Source of the DNA: Atrichornis clamosus
Lineage: Eukaryota; Chordata; Aves; Passeriformes; Menuridae
Direction: 5' to 3'
NCBI GenBank assembly: GCA_013400975.1
Contig: WBMZ01003012.1
Coordinates: forward strand, 164,059-228,058
Length of the DNA stretch: 64,000 bases
Shown here one piece after another: positions 41,006-53,300 of this stretch. Each line of letters starts with the position of its first letter. Position 1 is the first letter of the stretch. The notes below the pieces were generated by a model, which worked only from the letters and a program-made list of their open reading frames with translations, made no database searches and had not been told where the DNA came from. Made by a program: the position numbers and the translations under genes.

Positions 41006-41963
41006 TGTCGTGGTTTTGCAAGGCCTGGTTTTTGGTAGCGGGGGGGCTGCAGGGCTGGCTCCTGTGAGAAGCTGCCAGAAGCCCCACTACCACGTCCTGC
41101 AGGGCCAGTGTCTGGCTGGCTGCAGAGATGGACATGCCGCAGGCCAATTAGAAGTGGCAACACCTCTGTGATAACAGATTTAAGGAATTCAAAACAATCC
41201 TGGTGGCCCAGTTCTAGGGCCAGCCAGCGGAGTGGGAGTGAGTGAGAAGGTGTGAGCTGAAAAAACCAACACGGGGGCACCAAGGTCAGTTCAGGAGAGG
41301 GAGGAGGTGCAGGAGCCGGAGCCGAGATTCCTCTGCAGCTGGTGATGAAGACCATGGTGAAGCGGCTGTGCCCCTGCAGCCCCTGGAGGCCCACGGGAGT
41401 GCAGAGACCCACCGGAACTTGTGGAGGAGCCCACGCCAGGAGCTCGAGCAGGGGGATGCTTGAGAAGGACTGCACCCTGTGGGCAGTGACCCACGCTGCA
41501 GCAGCTTGAGGGGGCTGCTGCTTGTAGGGATGGACGGATGTTGCAATAGTTGGCAGAAGGCTGCTGCTCGTGAGATGGACTTACGTGGGAGAACTGTCTC
41601 CCACAAGGGACCCCACCGTCCAGCAGGGGAAGACTCCAGTCCTTGAACGATGATGACTTACCAGAAAGCCCCCATTCTCTGTCTCCCCACGTCGTTTGGG
41701 TAGGAGGTAGAGCTGGGAGGAGGGAGTTGGGGGGAAAGAAGGTGTTCTCCAAAGGCTCATTTTACTTCTCATTATCCTTTTCTGTTCGTTTTAGTGTAAT
41801 AAATTTACATCTCTTAAGTTTAAGCCTCTCTCGAATCCTTCATCACAAACCTCATGAATGTTTTGAAATTTTTTTTTCTCTTCTCTGTCCAGCTGTGAGA
41901 GGGCAGTGAGCCTGGGTAAGTTTCCATGGGTACCTGGCCTCCGGCCAGGCTCAAACCACAACA
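41006..41963 (+). mobile_element. solo LTR of an avian endogenous retrovirus (ERVL-like)
   Basis: A 958-bp element begins TGTCGTGGTTT and ends AAACCACAACA, an 11-base inverted terminal match with one difference. The flanking five bases GTGCC (41001-41005 and 41964-41968) are a perfect target-site duplication. That length fits ERVL-type integration. The interior has the imperfect CCACG-x-GGAGCAG-like repeats typical of a well-known avian LTR family, and a polyadenylation signal AATAAA at 41798-41803. No internal viral genes are present, so this is the product of LTR-LTR recombination. The orientation follows the poly(A) signal. The family name is not asserted. Confidence 0.9.
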
Positions 41964-41968
41964 GTGCC
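41964..41968 (+). repeat. target-site duplication, right copy
   Basis: GTGCC directly after the LTR. Identity with the left copy marks a single clean insertion. Confidence 0.9.
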
Positions 41969-42404
41969 TAATAAAGTAGAGAGCCAGAAGCAATGGTACT
42001 AAATAAGACACTCACTTGAGTTCATGAGTTTAAGTGGTGTAGTAGCATCAACACCCAGAAATTCCATTTTAGAGATAAAACCAGGTGAGTTGACTGTAAA
42101 AAATGTCCTGTTAAGTAAACAAGATTGAAGTGTCCACTCAGCTCTTCTAGCAGTTTTTCCTAGAGAGCAGAACTTGGCAACCAGCTAAGAGACATCTACT
42201 AAACTGTCTCAAACTCACTCTGGTGGCCTGCACACAAGTAAAGAGATTTTAAGGCTTCCCTCCAAGTCAGAGGATGGTGCTAACACAGGTATATCCTGCC
42301 TTAGTACCAATGTCAGTCTCAGAGACATGGCTTTAGTATTTCCCTGCATTTCATTATCCACAGAATGTTGCTAGCAGGAAATGAAGTTGAAGAGTCGTAC
42401 GTAA
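41969..42404. other. short intergenic stretch downstream of SLBP
   Basis: No feature is seen between the solo LTR and the inferred SLBP 3' end. Confidence 0.5.
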
Positions 42405-43239
42405 AAGTAAACGCAGTTCTGTTTATTTTCCAGCAACATCCCACACAAAAGGAATAGAAACATTAACTACTCTCAGCAGAAAATCTGTACAGCTGTTATC
42501 ATTTACAACAGTTTTACATTTAAAATCAGCAAATTAAAAGAATCAAGCACTTTCCCTAGACATTGTTTTCTCGACTGCATTAATAAATGACTGATGACTA
42601 TTTACAAATTTCAAATTAAGGCCTCTAAAAAAAAGCACTCTTGCATAGACTTTACCATATTGACCTCCAATTTCTTGAGAGTATTTAACTTCCAGTTTCT
42701 GAAACATTTTTGCAAATAAAGAGGTTTTTTTAAGGTAAGGTAGTTAATCTTACAGTAAGTAACTGCAGTAGATGGGTTTATTGGTGCAAATCAGCCACAT
42801 GCTTCAGCTACCACGTGCATTCAAGTCAGATCTTTGTAGAAGAGCCAGATGTAAAAGCAAGGTAACATTAAAAACATCTCTCTACTTGGTTCTTGATCTG
42901 CAGGTGGACAACTGAATTCATGTTCACAATGGGGGAGAGTGTGGGGGGAAATTGGTAAGATCTTGCTGTACTATTTATAATTACTGGAGCATAGCACTGC
43001 CTTTGGCTAGTTTTTCTATTGAAAAGTTTTATAAAAAAATCTGATATACATAAGTTAACAAGAAGTCACACAACTTAATTGCAATTTTACATACGTCTGG
43101 TCTGCAGAATATCTAGACCAACCACAACTTTGAGAACAGTCTTCAACTTTGCATCAGCTTTCTTACTATTAACAGATTATGGATCAAGCTAACCTCTCAC
43201 ATTTAAAAAACCTTCTCTAAAACAGTTGCACAAGACTAT
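42405..43239 (-). other. SLBP: SLBP 3' untranslated region (inferred)
   Basis: AT-rich sequence after the stop codon. On the minus strand AATAAA signals lie at 42777-42782 and 42422-42427. The farther one gives an 820-bp UTR. The exact cleavage site cannot be read from sequence. Confidence 0.55.
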
Positions 43240-43356
43240 TTAACTCGCAGTATCAAATTCTTTAAGTGGCTCACTCAAACACACTTCCAAGTCAAATTCA
43301 CCTTCTGTTTGATAGTCAACATGTCTAACTTTGGTGGGAGTGCCAGAACAGGTATC
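43240..43356 (-). CDS. SLBP: SLBP exon 8 with stop
   Basis: 117 coding bp, phase 0. It encodes [20 protein letters not shown] and then [12 protein letters not shown] before TAA, the conserved acidic C-terminal tail of SLBP. Confidence 0.96.
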   Translation of the reverse strand, partial: DTCSGTPTKVRHVDYQTEGEFDLEVCLSEPLKEFDTAS

Positions 43357-46300
43357 CTGGAAGACACAGGCAATTATTAATTAGTAGTGAAGTACAGGTT
43401 TAGTTATGCAATAGTTCAATTAACTTCTGTAATTCATTTAGACCACCCTATAACAAAGGCTTACAAGTGCTTTAAAGGCCAGACAACACCCCAAGTCTAG
43501 TTTTAACATTAAAGAGATTTATGTGTAGGCTTCTGCCCATTCAACCACATCTGAAGATTTCTAAGGGCCTATATGTGCAAACATTAAGACATTACACAGC
43601 TTTAATATTCATGAGAAAAACAAATCCAGTAAGAAAAGCACTGCTAGATCTTTACTGAAGGTTACTGCTCAGCTATTCCAAGTGCTTTCTGGATATAAGA
43701 GGAGCCTACTTCTGTGTGACATGAAAATTCCACCCTATTTCAGCATTAGATGTTGTAACCTAAGGTAGTGTTTCCACTGTACATATGGTTCATAACTGAT
43801 TTTCTTTCAACAGATACATTTTCTTCTGTAGGCTATGAAAAAAGGGGCTATTTTTGAGATGATCATTTAAGTTCTAATTATCTAAACCGAAGACTACGGA
43901 CAGATGATGGCTTTGGCTGGAAAATACCCGAATTTAAAGAATGCTCAGCTTTATAAACAGTCCCTATACAAAGTAGATGATGGAATTTGTCATGTATTCA
44001 GGCTACCCTGGATATAATTCTAAGCAATGAACCAATTATTAACAGATTATTAATGAATATTTATGCAAATGACAGATATGCTTACATCATTATCCTGACA
44101 GCTTGTTTGAGATTCAGTAGAATTGCTTCCGACAGATTCTGTCTCCATCTCACCCAGGTCAACAGGACAACTGTAAAATCATTTGAAAGAATACAGCGTA
44201 AAACAAATTGATTTTTTAGTGTTCAATTGCACTTTGGGTGTTCTGGAAACGATGGCCAAAGGAGAGCAAGGAGACCTACAGAGATCATAGTGGTGGCAGA
44301 CTGGGGAGAGTGAACAGAACAGCAGGACAGCCAAAATGGCCAAGGACTGAGTTAAAGTCTTGAGACTAAAACTTAACTCGACAAAGACAAAAACCCCAAT
44401 GCTCAAACAATGCCTCAACACAAATGTCATGGGAGAGGAAGGAATTTTTTTCCCCAGACAAGGTTTTCATCAACCTGTTTTGTGAAGAAGATTTAATATC
44501 CACTATACACAGACCCAGACAGAGATAAGACTAGTATTTCAACACCAGTGTATAGAGCAGGGTACTGGCTGAAGTGCCAACTCCCCTCACACTGATTACA
44601 AGTAAAAGGAAACTAAAAGTAAGCTTTGCTTTTAGATCCTATTGCTGGTATTGGTTTTAAAATCAGCATTCTAATGAATTTTTTGTTTAAGGAAAAACAG
44701 TACTTTATTAACACAAAACTGCTTCCTGGGGAATTAAGTTCCATCTGTGTCCCCTTCATTCTCCAGTGCCAGTTTTATGCTGGATGTTCCCTGATCAGCT
44801 GTATTGCTTTCTATAGAGTAAAATAACCAGCTGCATTACTGTACATCTTCTAAAGCCTGGACTGTGAACACTTGTGGTCATGCTTTGAGTTTAGTGGCAC
44901 CTTGAGAAGATTTCACAAGTAATTCTCTCTTCCTCTCTGATCAAGAAACAACATCTTTTACCACTGTTCTAGAACTAGCCAGTGAGAAGGGTGTGAGGCA
45001 GGTCCTTGTACTCTGTATTGATCCAAGCTCAATATTCAAGAGATCTGCCATTAGTGAGAACTCTTCAGCACTGCTCCTACCAGATTAATCTGCAGATTGC
45101 TCTGAAAAACATCAGCTCATGGTGATGGTGTGCTGATTTATTTTATAGAGCACTGCAGAATGGGCTCTGCTTTCAGAACTGAAGAAGTGAAGGATATGTA
45201 TGTTCACCCTTCCAAGGACACTGGGCATGTCTACTCCCACCAACTAGGTCCTGAAAGCTATGGGATGTTTTGACTGAGAAGGATCTAAACAGCACTAAGT
45301 GTGGACAAAAAACTAACGAAAACATTCAGCACTCGTGACTTGTCTCAAAAAGGCCTGTGGTAGAGGGTAGTTGTTATTTTTTAGACATGGGATTTCACGT
45401 GACAATTGCTATAAAAGCATCTTGATACTCTGTACATACATTTCTTGCAGATCACATCCTCCTTCAGTTGGTGGATCCCAGGAATGCAGTGCAACTTTCC
45501 ACAGCTTAATCTGCTGGTCCCATGACCTTCGGCTGTACTTCTTAAATTTATTGGGAGTTCTGGGATGGACTCCTGGTATACGGTGGGACCTGTTCAGATA
45601 TTAGACATGAGAAATTTATCAGTGCTTTTCACACATACATAACGTAGCTTTAAACTAAATTAAGACTGATTGTCTGTGCAATTCCAGCACTCAAGCAAAG
45701 ATTTTCCAGCTCCACATGAACTTCTTAGTTTTTCTGATTCTCAATCATGGTCTGAAAACCTCGTTCCAAACTCTATAGCAACTGTAGCCCATTTTGTCTT
45801 GTAGTTAACTCAGAAGAAAACTGCAAAAAGCAGTTTCATTTCCTCTCATTGACAAGCAAAACCAAACTTTCATTTCCATTTCTGCAGCGTGAGGTATTTC
45901 TTACGGATTCATTAAAAAAAAAAAAAACCAAAACCACATCTCAGTTGATTGTTAGTGTGATCTAACAGATCAAAAATGTCTTAAAAGTTTAATTTGTAGA
46001 TGCCTTCTGTTTGAATGTCTATTGGATAGCAAGTTTAGTACATTAATATGCTTATAAAGAACAGGTCTGACTTAAAACTGAAAATTTAGTTTTCCAGAAA
46101 GTCAAGCACCTTACCTAGGAACTTCTTTAATGTATCTATCATATGCAATTGTGTTTTTTCCATAGTTTATCTGTTTTTGCCTTCTCATCAAAACCACTTC
46201 ATCTGTCTCAAGTTCTACTGTCACCGTGGACTCCTTTGAATCGGAACTGAAGAAAAAAGAGAACACTGTAGTTTGGGGACTACCACAAAACAAGTGACAC

Positions 46301-49300
46301 TCAAACAAACCCACTTGTAACAGACTATAAATAAACATGTTCAAACCTTTCAAATAAATGCTCAGGGTGTTACTAAGCTACAGTGTTGGAACAGATTTAA
46401 GATGAATGATTTTAAACTGTGTGTTTTAAGAAGCAACACTGTACCTGTGAAAATTCAGACCTATTTTCAAGTATTTCCATATCTAAGCCAGAAATTTAAC
46501 CTACCTTCCTGAGGAGGACTTCCTTTCTCTTGAAAATTCATTTATCAGGAGTTTTCTTCTGTATCTGTAAGAGTTCAAATCAGTAATAAGAACATAAGAA
46601 CACAAACAGAAAATTAAGGCTGCACTGTCACAGCTCACAGTTGGATTTTATTCTCAGCAAAGCAGAAGCACCCCAGACACTGTAAAGGCATTTCCACTAT
46701 GAAATGGATGTTTCAGTTTTCCCTAAAAAAAAAAAAAAAAAAAAACAAACCCAAACAAGGACTTTTTTTCCTAAGTATTTTCTCTAAAACAACTTTTTAT
46801 AGCAATGATATGAAAAAACAGTTATTAGTGAGAGGGTACTTGAAGTATTTCAATCTCAGAGATTCAGGAAAAGCTTCCTCCGAAAGGGAGATATTTAGTG
46901 ATGCCCATCCAATCTCCAGAAAGTATCCCATGGCATTCCTGCAGGACTTAAGCCAAAGCTGACCTAAAAGCAGCAGACAAGAGGCTAAGGTTGGCCTGAT
47001 TTTACTACACTGGTGAAGTTAAAAATACAAGTTGAAACAGAATCTGCAAGATAATTACCATTTCCCTTCCTTTCCCCACTCCATCCTAAACAATCAAGAG
47101 GTGTTTAACACCCACCTTGCAATTTCTTTGTTAACATTGGTCCTCATTTCATCTTCTTCCACGGCAGTTCCCCAGTCTGAACACCGGGAAAGGGGTCCAG
47201 GGCCTTCTGGTGTTGTAAAACTAAAAAGAAAAGAAAAAAAAATAAACCCCCTACATTAAAATTTTGGTTTATTGTATTTACTCCCCCCATTCACAGCTTG
47301 ATCCCTGGTTAACATATTTATTTACAGTACTCAAAATGGCTGTGAAAATCCAGTGTTGTTCTATTAAAATTTAATTGTTGCCAAATTAAGCATCAGTTGA
47401 GAGTTCCATCTTGAGGTTTGTGGTTTATGTTGGGTTTTCTTAAGTTTTCTGTAGGTATCTATAGAAACGTACCACTGTAGCTTGTTAGCCCGGCCTACAC
47501 TTCCAGTAACTCCCAGCTCGTGTCCTTCAGAAAATGGTACATGAAATACCAACTTCACTCATTTACTCACTTGTTTTCACTCCGCTATATGACCTAGCAA
47601 TTATTTATTCTTTCATGATTGCAGACTCATTAGCTATATAAGAGACAAAAGTTAGAACACAGAATTAAGCTGTAAAGCTAATTAATTAAAATTACATGTT
47701 AGCACTAGGAATTTCTCCCTGTGAAAATATGCCCATTACAGAAGGCAAAGGCACAAAAAAGTCCTATTTTAGTAGAAAACTGAGGTTTGCTATGACTTTG
47801 CAAACTGGTTTAACAACTTTAATGCAGCCCATTAGCACCACAAGCAGGTTCAGACTTCTGCAGGGGAATAAGCTCATGTTCCTTCTCAGCCACTTAGAGC
47901 TGCCTACATTCAGATTATTCAATGTTTTCCATGTCTGTCCTCCTGATGACCAATTTTCCCTAATTCAAACTGCATCCTACATAGCAGAGCTTTTTCAGTA
48001 GATCTGGAAATGCTCTGGAGACTTCCCAGGATTCTATCCCTTGAAATCAGGGAATTAGATCCATCTGCATTAAAACCAGCTCCAACTCCCTCCCTGCTCC
48101 AAAACTGGTTTGCACAACTTTGAATGTTTTGTTAAGTTCAAACTAAAAGTTATTTTTATCTGAAACCCAGTTACCAATTCAGCAAAATTAAAAACCTACA
48201 GCAAACAGTACAGGTCCCTCTGCAAATCCCTGTTCATCCTCCAAGGATTTTAAGCATGTTTATATTGATTTCTAGTTTTGCAGAGAATACAGGCCACATT
48301 GAATTATTGCTCCCCCGTGGTAGAGAACAGCAGAATCCCAGTCAGTCCCAGCTCCTGAGCTTCTTCCTCAACACTCTGATGTACCTTTTCATACTTGTTT
48401 GATTCTGCACCTGTGCTGTGATTACAGAGATAACCCAGCCTCCATCCTGATCTTGTTTACTTTTGAGAATTTTCATTTGACATGGTTGAATTGGCATAAA
48501 CAAAAAGCAGTTTCAGCACAGGAAGAGAACAATTTCAGTCATGGCTCAATCCAAACTGAAACCAGAAACTGTGCCTGCTCAGTTCAGTCCTGGAGACACC
48601 CAGAAGCTTTGCTTATTTACCTTGAAACTGATGAAACTATAGGTAAAGTTTCATCCTTGTACTGCTATTCAACCATGATTCCTGAAAGTAATTTAAGTTA
48701 CTCTTAGTGTAACTTGAGCCACTGATCAACATGTTTCCTGCTTATTGTCAGAAAAGGAAAATGGGTAGTTACAGGGCACAATCCACCTCATTTTAGATTA
48801 GAAACCTTGATTCAATCAACTGGGCTGTGGCCACAATTCCCACCCACTGATCAAAGTGAATATGGTATGAATAGCTCTGACTGTAAATGTGAAATCTTAC
48901 TTTAATAAGATATTGCCACTAAACTGAAGTCTAGCTGTGCTGGGAAACAAGGAAGGCAGTGAACAGCAGTGTGAACACCATGGGTGACCTCAAAATTGCA
49001 CCCCCCCAGACATGTGCTGAAGTACTTACAACACAACTTCTCGAGATGGTCTGTACTCCCTTCAGAAACATGAAGACAGATGACTTCTAAGAATTGACTT
49101 TTTGTCATCTCTGTTAATTTTACTACAATAATTTGTACAGCCTATATCTACAAACAAACATAATTGGCCTGTGCAGCTATTACTTCTTGATAAATGGCAG
49201 TAAGCAAGCATGAAATAGGACAGAAAATTATCAGGAATATAATTCAAGAGGTAAGAACGAAAAACGTTCACTCTTAAGAAGCGACTCCAAGATAAGAGCA

Positions 49301-49900
49301 TTGCACCAGATCCTTTTCCCTCCTTTAAGACCAGCTATTTATGGCTGTTGAGTGATTGATAAAAGCAGGCAGGGCTTGGAAAACTGAGCACAACAGACAG
49401 TTCAACAGCTCCTAGTGAACAAAAGAGCAGGGAGTCGCTGCTACGGCCAGCGCCGCTCACCTGTCCAGCCGGCTGTCCGCGGGCCTGGGCTCGTTCTCCT
49501 CAAACGCGGATGATCTGGGCTCCTTCTGCCTCCGCCGCTTCCCGTCGGCGCCGCGTTTGCGCGCCTGGGCCCAGCGCGGCGGCTGCTGCGGGCTGGGGAC
49601 GAACAGGGAAGCACACGGTGAGCACCCCAGGCGGGTCCTAGCGCATTCACCTCCTTCAGAGATCGCGGTCGGTTACTGATTTCGCTCCCACTCACCCAGC
49701 GAGGACACCCCATTCGCTGCGAGCCCTCTGAGGGGGCTCTGCGCCCCCCCCCATCCCTCAGAGAACTCCGCCCGAGGGACAGCGGGGAGCCAGGGCCGGA
49801 GAGCACGGGGGGAACGAGGCCCAGCGCCATCCCCCGCCTCAGCCCGGCGGCCCTACCTGCTGCTGGTACTGCTGTGCGGGCTCCGCTGGCGGAAGGACAT
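43240..49900 (-). CDS. SLBP: histone mRNA stem-loop binding protein, 8 exons
   Basis: SLBP binds the 3' stem-loop of replication-dependent histone mRNAs and acts in their processing, export, translation and decay. Joined on the minus strand, exons 49857-49900, 49461-49592, 47116-47220, 46505-46564, 46115-46246, 45440-45589, 44086-44170 and 43240-43356 give 274 codons plus stop, close to the human 270. All introns are GT-AG and all phases agree. The N-terminal SFTTP degradation motif (residues 59-63), the SLIP1-binding motif around [13 protein letters not shown] (72-84) and the RRKL cyclin-docking motif (96-99) are present. The RNA-binding domain (about 127-200) contains [22 protein letters not shown] (169-172) and [10 protein letters not shown]. 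The start context is GCGCCATGT. The gene is intact, with a same-strand paralogue directly upstream. Confidence 0.97.
44086..44170 (-). CDS. SLBP: SLBP exon 7
   Basis: 85 bp, phase 2 to 0. It encodes [20 protein letters not shown] and then QTSCQDND, aligning with the human HPVDLESAESSSEPQTSSQDD segment. Confidence 0.95.
45440..45589 (-). CDS. SLBP: SLBP exon 6 (RNA-binding domain, second half)
   Basis: 150 bp, phase 2 to 2. It encodes [20 protein letters not shown] followed by [17 protein letters not shown]. It includes the TPNK motif whose threonine is phosphorylated in SLBP, and ends LQE with donor AT/GTATGT. Confidence 0.98.
46115..46246 (-). CDS. SLBP: SLBP exon 5 (RNA-binding domain, first half)
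   Basis: 132 bp, phase 2 to 2. It encodes SSDSKES and then the start of the RNA-binding domain, [19 protein letters not shown] followed by IKEVPR. It is near-identical to mammalian SLBP. Confidence 0.98.
46505..46564 (-). CDS. SLBP: SLBP exon 4 (cyclin-docking exon)
   Basis: 60 bp, phase 2 to 2. It encodes [19 protein letters not shown]. In human SLBP the corresponding KRKL is the cyclin A docking site needed for Cdk1 phosphorylation of the TTP motif and degradation at the end of S phase. This exon has no counterpart in the paralogue at 53.9-64.0 kb. Confidence 0.96.
46724..46744 (+). repeat. poly-A run in SLBP intron 3
   Basis: About twenty consecutive A residues on the plus strand, inside the intron between exons 3 and 4. 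No retroposon body is recognised. Confidence 0.7.
47116..47220 (-). CDS. SLBP: SLBP exon 3 (degradation and SLIP1-binding motifs)
   Basis: 105 bp, phase 2 to 2. It encodes [16 protein letters not shown] and then AVEEDEMRT, the phospho-degron TTP and the translation-activation (SLIP1/MIF4GD-binding) motif known from vertebrate SLBP. Confidence 0.96.
49461..49592 (-). CDS. SLBP: SLBP exon 2
   Basis: 132 bp, phase 2 to 2, acceptor CCCCAG, donor GTGAGC. It encodes the basic segment with [14 protein letters not shown] followed by an acidic SAFEENE stretch, matching the low-complexity basic region of mammalian SLBP. Confidence 0.92.
49857..49900 (-). CDS. SLBP: SLBP exon 1 (coding part)
   Basis: Begins ATGTCCTTCCGCCAG (MSFRQ) in the CpG island and ends AGCAG/GTAGGG in phase 2. 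It encodes a Ser/Arg-rich N-terminus of the same character as other vertebrate SLBPs. Confidence 0.9.
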
Positions 49901-50331
49901 GGCGCGGGGACTCCTCGGGAGGGAGGGCTGGAGGCAGAGCCGGGCGCGGGGGTCCGAGGCGGGCGGTCAGGGAGAGTCAGGCCGTGAGGGAGCGGCTGGC
50001 GCGGGGGGCCGGGGCCGGCGGTGAGGCAGAGCCGGAAGGTGAGGGAAGAGGCGAGCGGTGAGGCAGAGCCGCGGCGGACGGTGGCGAAGAGCCGGGCAGT
50101 GAGGGAGCGCGGCCGCCTTCCCGCTCAGCCCCTTCGCATCTCCCGCCGGCGCTGAGCGACACCGCCCGCCCCGCCTCCCCGCGGGACGCCTCCATGGGGA
50201 CAGGTGCAGGGGGGGAGAGAGGGAAAGCGCGGCCGCCGCCCCGCGCCCTTACACGCTTGCACACACACACACTACCCCCCCGCCAGTGTAATGGTTCAGC
50301 CCGCTCCGCCCGGCCCCGCCCCCGGGGCGTG

Positions 50332-50374
50332 TTGGCGGGAGACTCGAGCGCGGCGGCGCGCGGTTTTGGCGCGC
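50332..50374. promoter_or_regulatory. pair of E2F-like sites
   Basis: TTGGCGGGA at 50332 and TTTTGGCGCGC at 50364 both match E2F consensus cores. They sit 430-475 bp upstream of the SLBP start codon, at the far edge of the CpG island. Confidence 0.5.
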
Positions 50375-50399
50375 GCTGGCGGCAGAACTCCCGTTAAAC

Positions 50400-53300
50400 A
50401 ACAGAAGGAAACCAGCCCGAACAAGGGGAAAAATACAGACTCTCGCGATTTAAATAGGAAGGGTGACAGTCACCGGCACGGCTGTTCAGTCCATGAAGCG
50501 CACAGGGTATTTCAAGGGCCAGTTCAAACCCTACACCAGACGGCTACGACCGTCATTTCACAATGACATGGCATTCAATTTCTTATCAATAATGCCACGA
50601 GGTTGCCATGCCTGGTGTTTTTAATTGCCCATGCACACACAGTGAGATCCCATTCGGGCCTACACTCACCTTTTAGAACAGTAATCTAGAAACAACCTGG
50701 AGAACTCCTGCAGCAGAACACACACAGCTTTAAAGAATCCCTTGCAGCCCTTGTGGCCTGAAGACTGATGGGACATTTCAAAAAGATGTAGGCACACTGG
50801 GAAGCATTTTCTTTGGGCCTTCTAAGATAATCAAGTCCAACCATTAACCAGACGCTGCTAAGTCTATCACTAAACCATGTCCCCAGGTAGCACATCTGGT
50901 AAAACAGATGGCAGAAGTAGCAAACAAAAAATTGCTTGGTAGGGTTTTTTTATCAGCTTAAAAAAAAAAAGCAATTATTGAAACGCAGCAATGGTTTTGG
51001 AGAGACTTTGAGCACCCAGTAACAGGTGGTGTTTGGTTTTGATTTTTTTTTTTTTAAGTAAAGATACACTTCAGCCTTGCTATGCATGAAGGGATTTACC
51101 TTGAAAATTCCTTTCCTGTTGCCTGGCCTTACTGTAATTCTGTACAAACTCACACATCTTCTGTGTGGCATCTGCATGAACATCCACATTCCCACAGAAG
51201 AGTCTGCTCTGCTGGCACCTCTCCTTTCCCACACACTACTGTGGAAAACAGAAGTGTGTCCCTGAACCAAGGACATGCTTGAAGTGCAGCACAGGCTCAA
51301 AACAAGTACAATCAAACAATCCCTTCAGCCTGACTCTGAGATGAGTTGACTGGAACAGCATGTTTACCTGAACACATCCAAGCAAGCCAGCCAGAGGACA
51401 GTTACAGCCTGGAAGCCACACAGTACTTTTTAGCATAACATTATATACAATTAAATTCAGTTTATCCAGCAGAACTACCTGCTAGGATACAGATCAGGGA
51501 TTACAGCTGCATTGCATCTTTCTGTCCTTGTCAGCAACAAAAATCGTTCAGAAAAGCAGTTTCACACCACAGGGGGAATTTTAAGGGGAGAAGGAGATAT
51601 CCTCAGCTGTGACCTCAAACAAAACAAAGTACACACAAACCATGGCATTTCAGAACTGCCAGTGAAGGATGGTTCCCACAAGTACAGATTATGTGTCATC
51701 TGTAAGGAGATTCTCCCAGTGGAAGCATACCAACAGAAGATACTTGTCACTTCTAGGAAGAAATTTAAACCTTAAATTAAATTTAAAAACTGAGCACAGA
51801 TTTATGCAAAAGAGATTTAATTAAATTAGGGGGTGGAGTGCCAGACTTCTGCTTCGCTTACCTCAGTTGTTAACTGACAGACAGCCTTGGGTAAGTAAAC
51901 AAGTGCATGGACAGGCTGCATTCCAGTTTTGACTGTTCAGACTAATGAGGTTACTAATTAGAACACAGGATGATCCTACATCCAGTGGCAGCATGGCATG
52001 AAATGACTTTAGCAGACCTCAGATCTCATCTGTTGTTTCATTCCTTTCCTTGTGCTACCCTGGCTTGTTCAAGCATACAGAATCTGGATCAGGGAATCAA
52101 TATTCCCAAGATTGAACTGCCACTGGCAGATTGCTTATGCTATTTCCAGTTTAAGTATCTTCAACCATGAAGTAGAGATCTTTTAAGGACTGCTGAACTA
52201 CAAATCCTATGGATTTGTGCCCATAAATCCACAGCAAGCCCTGTCCATCACAAGCAAAAGCCTAAGGGCTCTTAATACTCATGAAATACTTAAGCTGAGT
52301 TTAAGTATTTCGTGACAGCCTAGTACTCTCACGTAGCAGTTCCATCTTCTCCAGCAGGACACCTTTCCCACGGCAGAATGGGTGCTGGGGCTTCAGCTGC
52401 TCCATTCCCATAGCTTACAGTGCCCTAAACACAAACTGAGGGGTTGGACACAACTCCAGGTGTAAACTGCCTTCAAGAGTTTAAGCTCTGAAGACTCCAC
52501 CTTCCCCTTTTAGCAAGGGCTAAAAAACCACCACCCATAATAAACAAAACACCCTAAAACAAACAAAGAAGGACTACCGAACCCACATACTCCTTTTATA
52601 ATCAAATTGATGGCAGCAAAAGCAGACTACCAAGACTTTTTAAAGTTAAAGTCTTTAATTCTTCTGCATAAAGGCAAAATGCCAAAAATGTAACACATTC
52701 CCTTATTTACAATCATCATAAATCACATGGAAGCATGCACATTGGAACAAGTTTCTAAATATTACTTCTTTAAAAAGTGCTGTACAGATGTGTCCCTTGA
52801 TTACACACACTCTGTGCTCTGTGGTGTGTGACTGATACACTCTTGTGCTGAGAAAAATGCCTGAGCATGCCTGGAAATAACATTTTGGGAGTGAGAGCAG
52901 TTTCTGGGGAAGCAGCTTACTTCCAAATCAGCAGCACAATGGGCTCTTGGCCCTTGGGTACTGCCAGCCCCACAGCAAGGCTGTGGTGAAAAGCAAAACC
53001 AAACTCCTGTAGAGAGACAACTCCCAGCTCGAGTAGACACTGGTATCCCAGTACATGCTACATAAAATGCCACAGGGACTGTAAAATTCTTGTAACTGGC
53101 ACATGAACTTAGTCTAAACCACTGTAGCCAGAGTTCCCACTTCAACCTTCTGTGCACGGTGCTAGAAGAGTAAAACAAAGGAGAGCTATCCCAACACCAT
53201 CACAACCCTCAGCCTGGACAAAAGCAGCTCCACATCTGCAAATACTGCTGCACATCCCCAACTCTTGTAGGAACAGCAGGCACTGAACACATCCTCTTCT

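Larger units (their letters stand above)
49440..50400. promoter_or_regulatory. SLBP: CpG-island promoter of SLBP
   Basis: Dense CpG covers exons 1-2 and about 500 bp upstream. GC boxes lie at about 50310-50330. E2F-like sites lie at 50332-50340 (TTGGCGGGA) and 50364-50374 (TTTTGGCGCGC). E2F control fits the S-phase role of the gene. An imperfect direct repeat of GCGGTGAGGCAGAGCCG lies at about 50019-50074 in the probable 5' UTR. Confidence 0.8.

Noticed and set aside
49441..50566. Open frames in the SLBP CpG island on both strands
   Set aside because: They overlap real SLBP exons 1-2 in other frames or lie in the 5' UTR; the splice-consistent SLBP reading explains the coding part.
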